Of a stretch of DNA of 64,000 nucleotides, positions 10,672 through 21,030 are shown in pieces. The position numbers and the translations under genes are program-made. The DNA lies in the NCBI RefSeq assembly GCF_914767665.1, contig NC_059501.1:2296501-2360500 (forward strand). Direction: 5' to 3'. This DNA comes from Harmonia axyridis. Lineage: Eukaryota; Arthropoda; Insecta; Coleoptera; Coccinellidae. Position 1 is the stretch's first letter; each line of letters starts with the position of its first letter. A model generated the notes under the pieces. It saw only the letters and a program-made list of their open reading frames with translations, was not told the DNA's origin and made no database searches.

Positions 10672-12740
10672 TACAAGCTTAGATGTTTTCTAAATTCTTC
10701 GGACCATTATGATTGATGTTTATATTGAAAACTGAATTATTATATACTATGGCAGGTTGATTGGAAGTTGCTTGTTCCTGATTTAGAGTACTTGATGAAG
10801 ACGAAAATTGATGTTGTTAGAAATAAACACATTTGGTGTGGAATTTTCTCACCGAATACCACACGAGGTCAAATTAAATCCAGAAAATTATCGAGTCGAA
10901 GACGATCAAAATATTCATGAGCTCGAAAAAATTTCCGGAAATAATTTGACCCTTAGGGGTATCACTAGTTATAATTTTCGAATATTTCCACTTTTATCCA
11001 CCGTCCCATTCACTCTCCTTGTTTACAACTCATCTCCCTCTACATCACAGCAATATTCGATAAGCATCAAAGACACCCCCTCGATCAATCTGGGAAACCG
11101 GGACCGCATTCATATTCATCGAATTCCTGCTGGATTCGGCTCCGCGAATTGTTCAAACTACCGAGAGGGCACTGGTTAGGAAATTGGAAATTATCCAATA
11201 TTAAATTCTCCAGCCAGACCCCCATATTTATTCATTGTCGGCGATACTGAACGGGGCAAATACGCTAAATTAATTACCACTTGGAGAATACATTATTTAC
11301 CAACTTTAATTATGCCATTAATGATACAGAGATAAGCCTGCCATAATCTGACCCGCCAGATCTAGGAATAATTACTGCCCAGAATCCTTGGAGGATTCTC
11401 TCGGATCGTCATCCTCCTTTCGTTTTGGGGAGGATAGAGTCTTGGTTTGGGAGAGCTCAAGGAGAAACTGGGTCGAAGTAGGACGTCTATTATATCTTTG
11501 TCGCTTTCAGAGAAGTAGAATGGATAGTCGATGAAATAACACAACTCCTAAAAATTCGAATTGAACAAGATAAATGAGATTGTGATGAGAGATGCAGAGA
11601 TAAAGAAAATATCATCCGTCCTTTCAGTACATAATATAATATAATTATTTTACTTTCCTTCAATCTAATGAAAGTGACAAGAAAATTTGACATTCAGAAT
11701 GGAGTTCTTGTAATGTCTTCAAAAAAAGTCTAATTGTTGGTCCTTCTGAGAAAGTTCCAGGTTTCGATCTTCTTAGGAAAATTTGGTGTATTTTAAATCT
11801 ACTAAGGACTTGTCATGGTCGTTGCAATAGTATGCTCTTCAAATGACATTCAATTGAAAGCCCACTATTTTAGTGTGGCACAGAAGAAACTATTGACCAC
11901 TTGGTGAATACTTGGTGATTTCCAAATTAAGAATAAATAAATAAAGAATTATTTTTGGAATGTTTCGCTAACTTCAAATCAGATTCAATTATAATATATA
12001 CGTTGTCAAGTTTTGATGGAAAATAATTTGTTTAAACACCTATTGTTGTTGCTGAATGAGAAACATCGTACTGGATCGATGTAGAATCTCTAAGTCAAGA
12101 ATATGCTTACTATTTTAGGCCGATATCGGAAATTTCACAAACCATAAATTAAATATGCTAACATTTTACATTTGTATGAAAATCATAATATCATTAAATG
12201 TTGGACAAACTCTCCAGAGTATCTATCGACATGAGGATCTGTCACAAATGGCATTTTTGGGGATTCTGTTCTAGCAAATTTTGTCAAGAAAATTCTACAA
12301 CCGGTGAGAAAAGCATTGTTGTCAAGTCAAGATCTTTTGCGTTCTCATTGATGTTTGTATCGATGTAATTTTTAACAAGAGGACACATTAGCTTTCAAAG
12401 TGTTATTTTACAAGCAAATGGAGTTCATTTCTGCTTGATCATAATTTTGGAAATGAAGTATAAAATTTGTTACGTAATTATTGAATGAACGGATTCCACC
12501 AGTCCATTCTATTTGATTTCACTACTATTTCCATAATTATAGATACGATCAAGTTGATGATATCTATTATTATTAAATTAACTACTTAAATGTTCATGCC
12601 AAATTTCGCAAGTATGATAGTAGTGAAAGGACCTACAGGAACATTCCATATTGTGTCCTACTGGTCATTTTTAGATTTCAACTTCAATTCTCAGTCTTTT
12701 AAATTCAAACCTATCGATCAAAGAGAAGGCACCATTAGTC
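10672..12740. other. intergenic; GC-richer island at about 10800-11480, AT-rich after
   Basis: The island holds a 123-codon frame at 10808-11179 without recognisable features. From 11500 to 12740 the sequence is AT-rich with no frame or repeat that I can support. Confidence 0.35.
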
Positions 12741-13438
12741 CTAGCTGAGCTGTTTTTAAAAATGTATCACATGTTGATCCCAATTGGTACAGGGTGGACA
12801 AAATACAATAATTTTGTGTGTGCTCAAAAAGTAACGCGTAACATTCTTTATTAGTTAAATTACCAACAGTATCAAAAATACTTATTGTGTAGCGGCAATT
12901 GGTTTGAATGTAACACCCTGTAATTTGTTACATTTTTCGATTAATAAAAATGTATAAAAATAAGATATAATTTCTTTCATATTCTGTCTGCTAGAACACA
13001 ATTACCAAACATGTTGGATTTTTTATTATTCTAAAAATGTAACAAGCTACAGGGTGTTACATTCAAACCAATTGCCGCTAGACAATAAGTGTTTTTGATA
13101 ATATTTTAATTTAACTAATAAAGAATGTTACGCGTTACTTTATGAGCACACACAAAACTATTGTATTTTTGTTCACCCTGTACCAATTGGAATCAACATG
13201 TGATAAATTTTTGGAATCAGCTCAGCTAGAGTGATCCGAAAATTGAGACAAAATGGGGGTGTTCCATTTGAAAAAATGACGGTGACGTCATTACTCGAAA
13301 GTAATTCACACTGTTTATTAGATTGTTATTTTCAAATACGGTAAATTAAAATCAAAAATCGGCGTGTTTCAGGATTTATTCTTAAAATGGTATGTTTAGC
13401 TAAAAATGAATTTGTTCCATACTTTACGGACACAGTAT
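12741..13438. repeat. fold-back element family F1, copy 1 (left arm truncated)
   Basis: Nested inverted repeats around a centre near 12990. Arms run from TAGCTGAGCTG (12742) through TTGGTACAGGGTG (12785-12797) and GTAACACCCTGTA (12910-12922), mirrored at 13033-13046, 13179-13191 and 13222. The right side continues to a terminus near 13438 (GGACACAGTAT) that the left side lacks. A fuller copy lies at 47521-48434. No transposase; probably non-autonomous DNA elements. Confidence 0.8.
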
Positions 13439-15005
13439 AATGACATATAAAGTTGAATTCTGGAAAATTGATATTTCAATTTTATATTGATGCCTTGTAC
13501 ATCCATTTCACAGAAGAGTAAGATGGCTTTACTTTTTGAAATCACTACCTTTGTAATTGTAAATTTAGAGAGTATTATGAACTATTAGACACTGATGAAA
13601 AATACAAAAATTTATTAATTAGTTTCGTCGATCTATCTCATAGAAAAACTCCTAAAATCCCACGAGAATCCATCCAATTCGTCACCATCGCAAACGATGA
13701 ACCGAAAGGGCGAAAAATCGAGCGTTTTCCACCTGTCGAGTCAGCATCCCCTAGTGGCTCATCCCCCACCCCACCCCGTCAACTATTTAGTATGCCCCCC
13801 ACTCCTGCGTTATTATTCCACGCTGGACGGAGCGGGAAATTGCATTGGATGCGGAAGTCCAGAGACCAGATTACCGAACACCTTCCTGCATTCCTTCCTG
13901 ATGGCAACGTCAAAAGGTGGAAGATGGACTCTCTCCACTGGAAAATGGGGTTGTTGCGGCGAATAACCGACCGCTTCGTCGCGAATCGAGTCACGTGACA
14001 TGCTCCGCAACGACTGTCAGAATGGTAGGTATATATATATATATATAGTTTTTTGCAGGTCTTCATGATAGAAGTCTATGAATCTAAAAAAAGTTAGAAG
14101 AGCACTGATTAGAGCTTTTGTAGTGTAGTGCAAATTCGTTTTAATATAATCTTTCGAATCTTCAAATCGTTTTTATCGAAGGAATATCGAATAGCAATCA
14201 TACAATTCAAAATGGTCACAACACAATTCAACTGTCTTTACGAGATACTACAGTACCGGTACTTCTACTCGGTACCACTTACAAATTTGTTCACAATACG
14301 ACGAATGGTGAGTCGATTAACTTAATAATGTCTTCAATGATTCAGTCTTAAATTTCTTTCAGTATTCACAAATGACTACTGATTTCTATTAAATAATTCA
14401 ACAAATTCTGTATCTATTCATGAGCTCGGAAATTGAGTTTTTTACTTCAGATTAATGCCCAAAATTTGAATTTTGAAGAAGTTTATATATTGATTCATAC
14501 ATGCATGTTATTTGGTATTTGAACAAAAATTTATGTGGGCATTCTCAACAAGAATGGCGCTTGGTGACACACAAGCAACGGAACAAACGCCATTTTGCAA
14601 TAAAAGTTAACTGGCCGTTTATTTTTCGAAGAGGTTGTGGCGACAAAGAGTAATTAGATATAATATCTGTGTCTAGCCGAAATTGTCGTCACAATACTTA
14701 GTATAAAGATACCTGCATTAGTGGAACAATGGTTTTTCGAGGTACTTGTGCATACAACTTACTCATTCATAGAGTTCTCAGAAAGATACAATAGAGAATG
14801 TCTTTCCCCTACCCTAATTAGTGTGCAGGAACCATGATACTATTTCGCAGGCATACAACTTAGAGAATAAGAAAAGGAAGAAGAAATTCACGGTGTACAA
14901 TATGATTTTAAAATTGTAATCCAGGTATAAAACTGGGAAGAGAAGAATTCAGTGGAGTAAGTTACGAGGTGATGACCAGTTGAGTTAGTAGAGTGTTCAA
15001 GGATC
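13439..15005. other. intergenic; GC-richer island at about 13660-14010 and a (TA)n run
   Basis: The island 13660-14010 includes a palindromic E-box GTCACGTGAC near 13990 and frames on both strands that I do not recognise. A TA dinucleotide run lies at about 14031-14046. The remainder is AT-rich and shows nothing further. Confidence 0.4.
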
Positions 15006-15036
15006 TTTCTGTAGGATTTCACGTATGCCTACTTAT

Positions 15037-15112
15037 GCGTTTCGTCCCTGGCACACACACCGGACTCATCAGTGTGACTTTGGTATAATTGTGTGTGCCG
15101 TGTCACAGACGC
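15037..15112 (-). ncRNA. type III hammerhead ribozyme (downstream LTR copy)
   Basis: Identical to the upstream copy at 15727-15802. Predicted self-cleavage lies between 15108 and 15107 (after GUC). Together with the upstream site it would define a 690-nt RNA. Confidence 0.9.
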
Positions 15113-15143
15113 TTGGGGAATTTATTATTACCGGGAGCCGCCG

Positions 15144-15207
15144 GGATTCGAACCCGGGACCTTTGTCGTATCTCGGTGCGTGAGTCTACCTCTTAACGTC
15201 TAGGCTA
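15144..15207 (-). promoter_or_regulatory. tRNA-like Pol III A and B boxes in downstream LTR
   Basis: Copy of the boxes described at 15834-15897: A-box-like TAGCCTAGACGT (15207-15196) and perfect B box GGTTCGAATCC (15154-15144). Confidence 0.65.
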
Positions 15208-15264
15208 CCGAATGCTGTGTATATATTGTTGCTATGTGGAGCTTTATGAGAAGCCGCCACATGA

Positions 15265-15274
15265 CTCCCTCCCC
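15265..15274 (-). other. polypurine tract before downstream LTR
   Basis: On the element strand GGGGAGGGAG followed by TCA and the LTR start TGTGG. This is the expected place for plus-strand DNA priming in an LTR element and helps fix the orientation. Confidence 0.75.
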
Positions 15275-15680
15275 AGTGACGGAGGAACGAAACTTATGCG
15301 TGTTACGAGGTCATCGGTGCAGCCGGGTGATTGCCGCCTAATCAGAGCTGCACCTCGCGGCATCGTACGGACGGGGAATGCCGCCTATTCACGTCCGGCA
15401 TACCGCGGCAGACCAAGGAGCACGTATTGCACGTCATGGGAATGGGCGTCTAGAGTTTCGTTGGAAATTGCAGATAAATGGGAGCTATGCATCGACCTTC
15501 TGCTTTCCAGGACACATCGTTTAGATGGCCATTCCCATCACGTCGGGCTTGCTTGCTGTGACGACGGAAACTCGAGGCTCGGCGTGCCATCGGCTCTAGT
15601 GTCCGATGGACACCCCAGTAGCCGTAACGTTGAGCGGGGCAGTGAGTCGCCTCTGCGCTCCAACGCCGCAGTTTTCCGCC

Positions 15681-15698
15681 ATCACGTCGGGGTCACCA
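15681..15698 (-). other. primer-binding site matching tRNA-Trp
   Basis: The element strand reads TGGTGACCCCGACGTGAT one base after the upstream LTR. This is the complement of a tRNA 3' end ATCACGTCGGGGTCA-CCA, which matches insect tRNA-Trp as I remember it. tRNA-Trp primers are used by some LTR retrotransposons. Confidence 0.8.
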
Positions 15699-15726
15699 AT
15701 GTAGGATTTCACGTATGCCTACTTAT

Positions 15727-15802
15727 GCGTTTCGTCCCTGGCACACACACCGGACTCATCAGTGTGACTTTGGTATAATTGTGTGTGCCGTGTCACAGAC
15801 GC
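15727..15802 (-). ncRNA. type III hammerhead ribozyme (upstream LTR copy)
   Basis: On the minus strand, in order: GCGUC (stem III 5' strand plus the GUC cleavage triplet, 15802-15798), UGUGAC, a 23-nt loop 1, GUCACA (six perfect stem I pairs), CUGAUGA (core), GUCC, loop 2, GGAC (stem II), GAAA (core), CGC completing stem III (GCGU/ACGC). Every invariant core position is present and all three helices form. Cleavage is predicted between 15798 and 15797. Loop 1 and loop 2 contain a 10-nt complementary pair (15789-15780 with 15749-15740), suggesting a kissing interaction. Stem III is the open helix, which makes this type III, as in plant retrozymes. Confidence 0.92.
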
Positions 15803-15833
15803 TTGGGGAATTTATTATTACCGGGAGCCGCCG

Positions 15834-15897
15834 GGATTCGAACCCGGGACCTTTGTCGTATCTCGGTGCGTGAGTCTACCTCTTAACGTCTAGGCTA
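15834..15897 (-). promoter_or_regulatory. tRNA-like Pol III A and B boxes in upstream LTR
   Basis: A-box-like TAGCCTAGACGT (15897-15886) and a perfect B box GGTTCGAATCC (15844-15834), inside a T-arm-like CCGGG/CCCGG stem about 41 nt downstream. The flanking bases do not form an acceptor stem, so this is tRNA-derived rather than a tRNA gene. No TTTT terminator occurs on the element strand between here and the far LTR. Confidence 0.65.
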
Positions 15898-16059
15898 CCG
15901 AATGCTGTGTATATATTGTTGCTATGTGGAGCTTTATGAGAAGCCGCCACATTTCTAAGTGCTGTACCACTATGAAGTTCTTGTCTGTCATCCATCAGTG
16001 TTTTAATAATCCTCACGAAAACGTGATACTTCAAAAGGTGGTCATAATTCGCCACTGAG

Positions 16060-16330
16060 AGATTTTGATTAGTTTTATGCCAATGCTCCACAATCGGTTC
16101 AAGACCTTGGTGATGAAATTCGTGCAGTTATGGAATTGGTCATGGAAAATTTCATTAAAAGGATATGGTCCTGCAATCATAGCCATGGGGGCCATTTGGC
16201 TGATCGTCCATCATAGTTAATGTCATACCTTTCTCTTCACAATGAAATAAACATTCATTAATTTCTCCCGAAATTTACTTGCTTTTTTTCAATATCAAAA
16301 TTATATCTTTTATTGAAAAATCCCTTATAT
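16060..16330 (+). pseudogene. mariner-type transposase C-terminal relic
   Basis: Plus-strand translation from about 16078 gives YANAPQSVQDLGDEIRAV, then an ENF.KRI block and SHGGHLAD, matching the C-terminus of mariner transposases (YANxPQTLxxLExEIR...GGHxxDIIFH). A 3' tail with a TTTATTGAAAAATCCC-like terminus follows near 16312-16325. The catalytic domain is absent. Related in sequence to the relic at 44895-45310. Confidence 0.6.
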
Positions 16331-17384
16331 TTCATGACGTGTATCAGAAAATTTCCAAGCGAAAACCAAGTTCTGATATGAATCAAAATTTGAATGTTTA
16401 TAACATTCAATTAGTACAGGTTGGCCATAAATAAGTGAAATTCCAACAGTAACTTACTCTTTCAACGAGCTATTCAAGTAGATACAAATCGAATATCTGC
16501 ACTATGAAGAGGACAATTGTGAACAATTCTGTATAAATCAGTGTACAACAGACAGACAATTCAATTAACCGGCATCGTAACAATTGAATCATCCGAAAAT
16601 TCCTCGGAGGGTATTTCCAGAAGAGCGGCGTACAGAGGCGTATTCAGCATCTCTAACGCAACATCTAAAATTCGATATAAAGTAAACGACGCTGGCAGAT
16701 CGTCGAGAAAAGACTCCCAAACATATTTCTACGTTCACCCGCCCATCTGACAATATACTCCGAACATCGATGGGCAATTTATTTCGGGAGTTGATGATAA
16801 AAACCAGCTTCTCTCCGATCTGGATGTAGTTGTGAGACGGGAAGAAAACAAATACACTGCACCATTTGCTATACGGCATTTGTTATCGGGAATCATGCAC
16901 GATCAGCAGGAAGGAAAGTCAGGCAGGCTGTGTTTTCTACGGAAATGAGGAGTATTGCAGTGGACAGGGATGTAAGGGAGGTGCAACGATTTTCTGGGAA
17001 TGTATGTCGTGTTTGCTCACTCGATTTTTACATTTGTTACACTAACACTCCGTTGCAAAAATGTTCATTGAAATTTGATAATCCATTAAAATTTTAATAC
17101 TCCATTAAACTCCTACTACTGGAGGTTAAAATTTTAATGACGGTATTAAATTTTGATGAACGTTGCTGAGAATGGGTATTAGTGATATAGTGATGAAATT
17201 TTTTGCCTAGATATCTCTTAGGGACAGATTAGTAACTTCTCAGAAAAATTCTTCCGTTGGAATACATGTAATATGTAATAATATGTTGGGCCTCTGAGAT
17301 GTGTTATGGACACAGAACCAAGCTTGGGCATACTTTCAATGAAATTGTCGATTTTGTTCTGAGGTATCTCATCCTAGGCTATTT
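16331..17384. other. intergenic, moderate GC at 16540-16990, nothing recognised
   Basis: Frames at 16541-16750 (+) and 16589-16879 (-) overlap on opposite strands and show no domain. No repeats that I can support. Confidence 0.4.
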
Positions 17385-18336
17385 GTACCGGGTTTTTCAC
17401 CATAATTTGACCCCCCTTTTAACTTTGTTACTAAAAGACGTACAAAAAATTGTTTTCTACAAAAGTTTCACGAAATCGTCTAGTGTTGTTTAAAATGATT
17501 TTACAAAATGGATTATATACTGAGTGAGCAACATATTGATTGCAACTTCATTTTTTCAAATGGCATACCCTTTATATTTTTCTATATTTGACTAGCTCTT
17601 TTTCCCGTGACTTCGAATATATAATATATGTTTGGTCTAACTCTTTTATTGTGAGAACCACAGGGTTTCAAATTTTAAGAACCACCTGGCAAGCTAAGTA
17701 ATCAATTTTCAAGTGGAAGGCTGCGATAATACAAAATGCCTTTTTTTTAGTTATCTCGTAAGCAATGATATGGCATACGTTTTTCACTATGAATTGGAAT
17801 TGGATGATTTGGATGCAAATCCATATATTCTCTCCTTGTAGCCTTCTTATTTTTATTGTTCTTCACATAAATATTTCAAATTTTTCCGCCTCTGTGTACT
17901 GAATATTCGATTAAAATGAATATGACAAACGAATGTTATATATCGTTGCTTACGAGATAACTCAAAAAAAGGCATTTTGAATTACCGCAGCCTTCCACTT
18001 GAAAACTGAATACTTAGCTTGCCAGGTGGTTCTTAAAATTTGAAACTCTGTGGTACTCAGAATAAGAGAGATAGGCCAAACATATGTTATATATCGAAAT
18101 CATTTTATGAGAAGCCGCCACAAGCTAGTCAACTATAGAAAAATATACAGGGTGTTCCATTTGATAAAATGAAGTTGCAATCAATATGTTGTCCACTCTG
18201 TATATTTTTCATTTTGTGAAATAATTTAAAAAAAAACACTAGTCGATTTCGTGAAACTTTTATAGAAAACATTTTTTTGTACGTCTTTTAGTAACAAAGT
18301 TAAAAAGGGGGTCAAATTATGGTGAAAGCCCGGTAC
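17385..18336. repeat. fold-back element F2 (~950 bp palindrome)
   Basis: Outer ends GTACCGGG (17385) and CCCGGTAC (to 18336) mirror each other. Arms continue through GTCAAATTATGGTGAAA, AGTTGCAATCAATATGTTG, GACTAGCT and the inner AAGGCTGCG/CGCAGCCTT blocks to a centre near 17860. The right arm holds an ACAGGGTGTTCCATTTGATA segment (about 18149-18168). No coding frame. The right arm also contains a 19-base match to the retrozyme LTR tip (18104-18122). Confidence 0.8.
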
Positions 18337-19707
18337 CTCGTGCCGAAGATAATTCCACTATTGAAAGAAGATACTCCAACTGACTGTATAGGTACAGGTT
18401 TAGAAAATGCATTCTGAAAGATAGGATATTCAACGTTATTCCAGTGAATACTATTGTAACAATTCAATACAGTGCAACAATTAAAATATCTGCGTGATAC
18501 GATATCGAAAATCTCTTTCAATGGCGAAGTGGGGATGGTCGCAGGGCAGAGCTGCGGCTTGATAGACAGTCGAATTAGTCGCTCTCCCACTGTATATGGC
18601 TTGAAAATAAATATGATTTTTTCCTTCGTCTGTTAAATATCAGTCATCAACCAATAACACGTTTCCCATTTTAAATAGACCAATCTACACGCGATAAAAG
18701 TGACTATTTGCATGCTGCATGATAATTTGGTGAAACCAGAAAAGAAAAAATCCATGGTGTAATCTATTCGTAAATTCCTCACAATAGACTGTAATAACAA
18801 CGGTTAGTTCGATTTTTTCCTACTTGGATCATAAAGTCAAAGCTCTTGGCAGATCTAGGAGTTTTTTTTTAATATGAAACATTTCGTAAATGACAAGCAA
18901 AAAAATACTTAGTCGTGGCAGAGCAGACCAAATTTACTCATCAAAATCTGCAGCACTTGTTTCCCTATAAGCGAACATACTAGCACAACTTGACGTTGGT
19001 TGACGGTAACCATCTGAAGGATCCAGATCATATTGAGATCGAAGCATGCATATTAAATACATGAACAATCTATAGGACTCTTCTGTTTTCCATTATAATT
19101 TGACAAGAGTATGGAATTCACCATATTATTCCGAAAGGTTTCATGTATCGAATATTTTCTGTGGGGGCCATTGTAGTAACATAGGTACCTCTTCCAACTT
19201 CTTCCAACTCATCAAATTCATCAGAAAAACTACTCTACATTTTGATTTTAGTGTACTCGTTATAATTTGAATGATCAGGTCTGATCATCGTTTTAGTTGT
19301 TTCTGTCCTGAGAGGTTCGGCATAAATTTCCTGATCACCTCCCGTACATTATTCGACTGCAATTCTCGCAGAAATTCCAATACAAACTGCAAGAACAAGA
19401 TGGCGGTATCTGACTCCGTTAGAGCAGCATAGGGAAACTTTTCACTTCCGGTTTGTTTCAATTTGTTGTTGGCACTATTCTGGAAATAGGGGAGTTAAAG
19501 AAGCTCGAGTATAGAGTTACAGGATTCCACATTACTCAGCGGATGTACGCTCTCCATCGACTTTTTACTGGAGGAAAGAGGTTCGTGTTTCCGGACAAAA
19601 AAATTAAGAGAAAATTCTCAAGATAAGTGGTATTCTTGCAGCCAATTCTTGATAACTTCTCAGATTGAGATATTTAATCTATTTCTAGATGAAGAGATTT
19701 ATAGAAT
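18337..19707. other. AT-rich intergenic sequence, nothing recognised
   Basis: No supported frame, repeat or RNA motif. Confidence 0.45.
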
Positions 19708-19851
19708 TCACCATGTTCCTTGCACATTTATAAATCACTGGGTGGTGTTTGTGTACCTACAGTCTGACCTGTTCTCAAAGCTCCTTACTCAGGATTATGT
19801 CTGCAGTTTCACCTGCAGTTGCTTTCCTTTATCTCTTTAACACCGCAAGGT
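19708..19851 (+). repeat. dispersed repeat R1, copy 1
   Basis: About 140 bp shared with 36008-36150 at roughly 85% by eye, including AGCTCCTTACTCAGGATTAT, GTCTGCAGTTTCACCTGCAG and AACACCGCAAGGTT. Class unknown. Confidence 0.65.
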
Positions 19852-20192
19852 TTGAATGGTTTGTTTCCACATGTTCTTTTAATATCTTTCTTTAAGTTCT
19901 TCATTTACTATCAATATTTAGAGGATCTGATTCCAGTGTATTTTATTCTTTGGAATTTGATAAGACACACTTAGAATGTATCGATACAATGGAAATTGTG
20001 AAAAAAAAGGTTATGCTCAAACTCTCCAAAATTATAGAACAGTTAGGTACAGGCTGCCCCAAATTCGATGCTAACTGAGAGCATCTCGAGAACCATAAGA
20101 CATAGAGAAAACATTTTCAATGACCCCTGAGATCTCTTTTTCAAGATAATAAATATCAGTTCGTAAATATGTTGCTTCATTTTTGAGTTAAA
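19852..20192. other. AT-rich intergenic sequence, nothing recognised
   Basis: No supported feature. Confidence 0.45.
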
Positions 20193-21030
20193 GGGTGTTT
20201 CTGAAAATGATGATGTTTCTTATATATTGCTATATCTTGCTTTCTGTTCGAGAAATTCTAGAACGATTTTTTCAGTAATTTTTATAGTTTATATGACACT
20301 TGTAACAGATCATAGGAATTCATTACCGCTTTAGAGATATAGAGCAAAGTTGGCGTTTCTCAAATGAGACACACTATATTTCTCAACGTAGTTTTTTGTC
20401 CGCAGATTTGTCGTTATCGGTTGTTCAAAAAAATGTTTCCGTTTCAAAGATTTTGAGTGTTTTGATTCCATTGTTTTGATGGGACATCTCATGTATAAAT
20501 ATTTCTCATTTATTTCGAGATTCAAAACATTTTGTTTCAATCGTATTATTGTAATTCAGTTATATATAGGGTGTTCCAATTTAATTAGAAATTAATTATC
20601 GATTCAGAGATATAGAGATAGAGATATGTTGGTGTTTTTTGAATGGGACAACCTAACGACTGAATTACAATTATAATATGAGCACAAAATGAATTGAATC
20701 CCGAAAAAAAGGGAAAAATTTTTATATACAGGGTGTCCCATCAAAAAATTGAGTCAATATCTTCGAAACGGATGACATTTTCGAAAAACTGATAACGGAA
20801 TACTCTTCGGCAAATCTACTGCTAAAAAATTGCGTGGAAAAATATAGGGTATCCATTTAAAAAAATTTGCTCGTATTTTCGAAACGATAATTGATTTTCA
20901 TGATCTTATATGAGTATCATATAAAGCATGAAGATTACGAGAAAAATGTTTTGAATTTTTTTGTTATCTCGAACATAAACCAAGATATTGCGAAATATTT
21001 AAAACAGTCGTTTTTCAGAAACACCCTGTA
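20193..21030. repeat. fold-back element F3 (degenerate, ~840 bp)
   Basis: The left end AAGGGTGTTTCTGAAAA (from 20193) mirrors the right end TTTTTCAGAAACACCCT (21011-21027), and the first ~80 bp of each arm can be aligned. The interior contains further AGGGTGTTCCA and ACAGGGTGTCCCA ends (20568, 20728), suggesting nested members of the same superfamily. Related text recurs at about 59325-59600. Confidence 0.6.

Larger units (their letters stand above)
15010..15261 (-). repeat. downstream (3') LTR of the retrozyme-like element
   Basis: 252 bp, identical over its full length to 15700-15951. On the element strand it starts TGTGGCGGCTTCTCATAAAG and ends GTGAAATCCTACA. Contains tRNA-like boxes and a hammerhead. 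Confidence 0.93.
15010..15951 (-). mobile_element. miniature LTR element with hammerhead ribozymes (LTR retrozyme-like TRIM)
   Basis: Two identical 252-bp direct repeats (15010-15261, 15700-15951) flank 438 bp of non-coding DNA. Both begin TGT and end ACA, and the insertion is flanked by a 4-bp duplication TTTC (15006-15009, 15952-15955). Read on the minus strand, the upstream LTR is followed after 1 nt by a primer-binding site, and a purine tract precedes the downstream LTR, so the element is on the minus strand. It has no gag or pol. Each LTR holds tRNA-like A and B boxes and a complete type III hammerhead ribozyme. Architecture, size and TSD length match plant retrozymes, non-autonomous elements that replicate through self-cleaved circular RNA with borrowed Ty3/gypsy enzymes. 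Identical LTRs indicate recent insertion. That it is an animal retrozyme is an inference; the structural parts are read directly. Confidence 0.88.
15700..15951 (-). repeat. upstream (5') LTR of the retrozyme-like element
   Basis: 252 bp, identical to 15010-15261. Order on the element strand: TATATA-containing start (about 15917-15910), A box, B box, hammerhead, LTR end. Confidence 0.93.

Noticed and set aside
15130..15215. Possible tRNA gene (B box GGTTCGAATCC)
   Set aside because: No acceptor or anticodon stem forms. It is repeated exactly in the other LTR, so it is a tRNA-like promoter inside a repeat.
15212..15778. 188-codon open frame across the retrozyme-like element
   Set aside because: It runs antisense to the element through both LTRs and the hammerhead. 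It is a by-product of GC-rich sequence and has no protein features.
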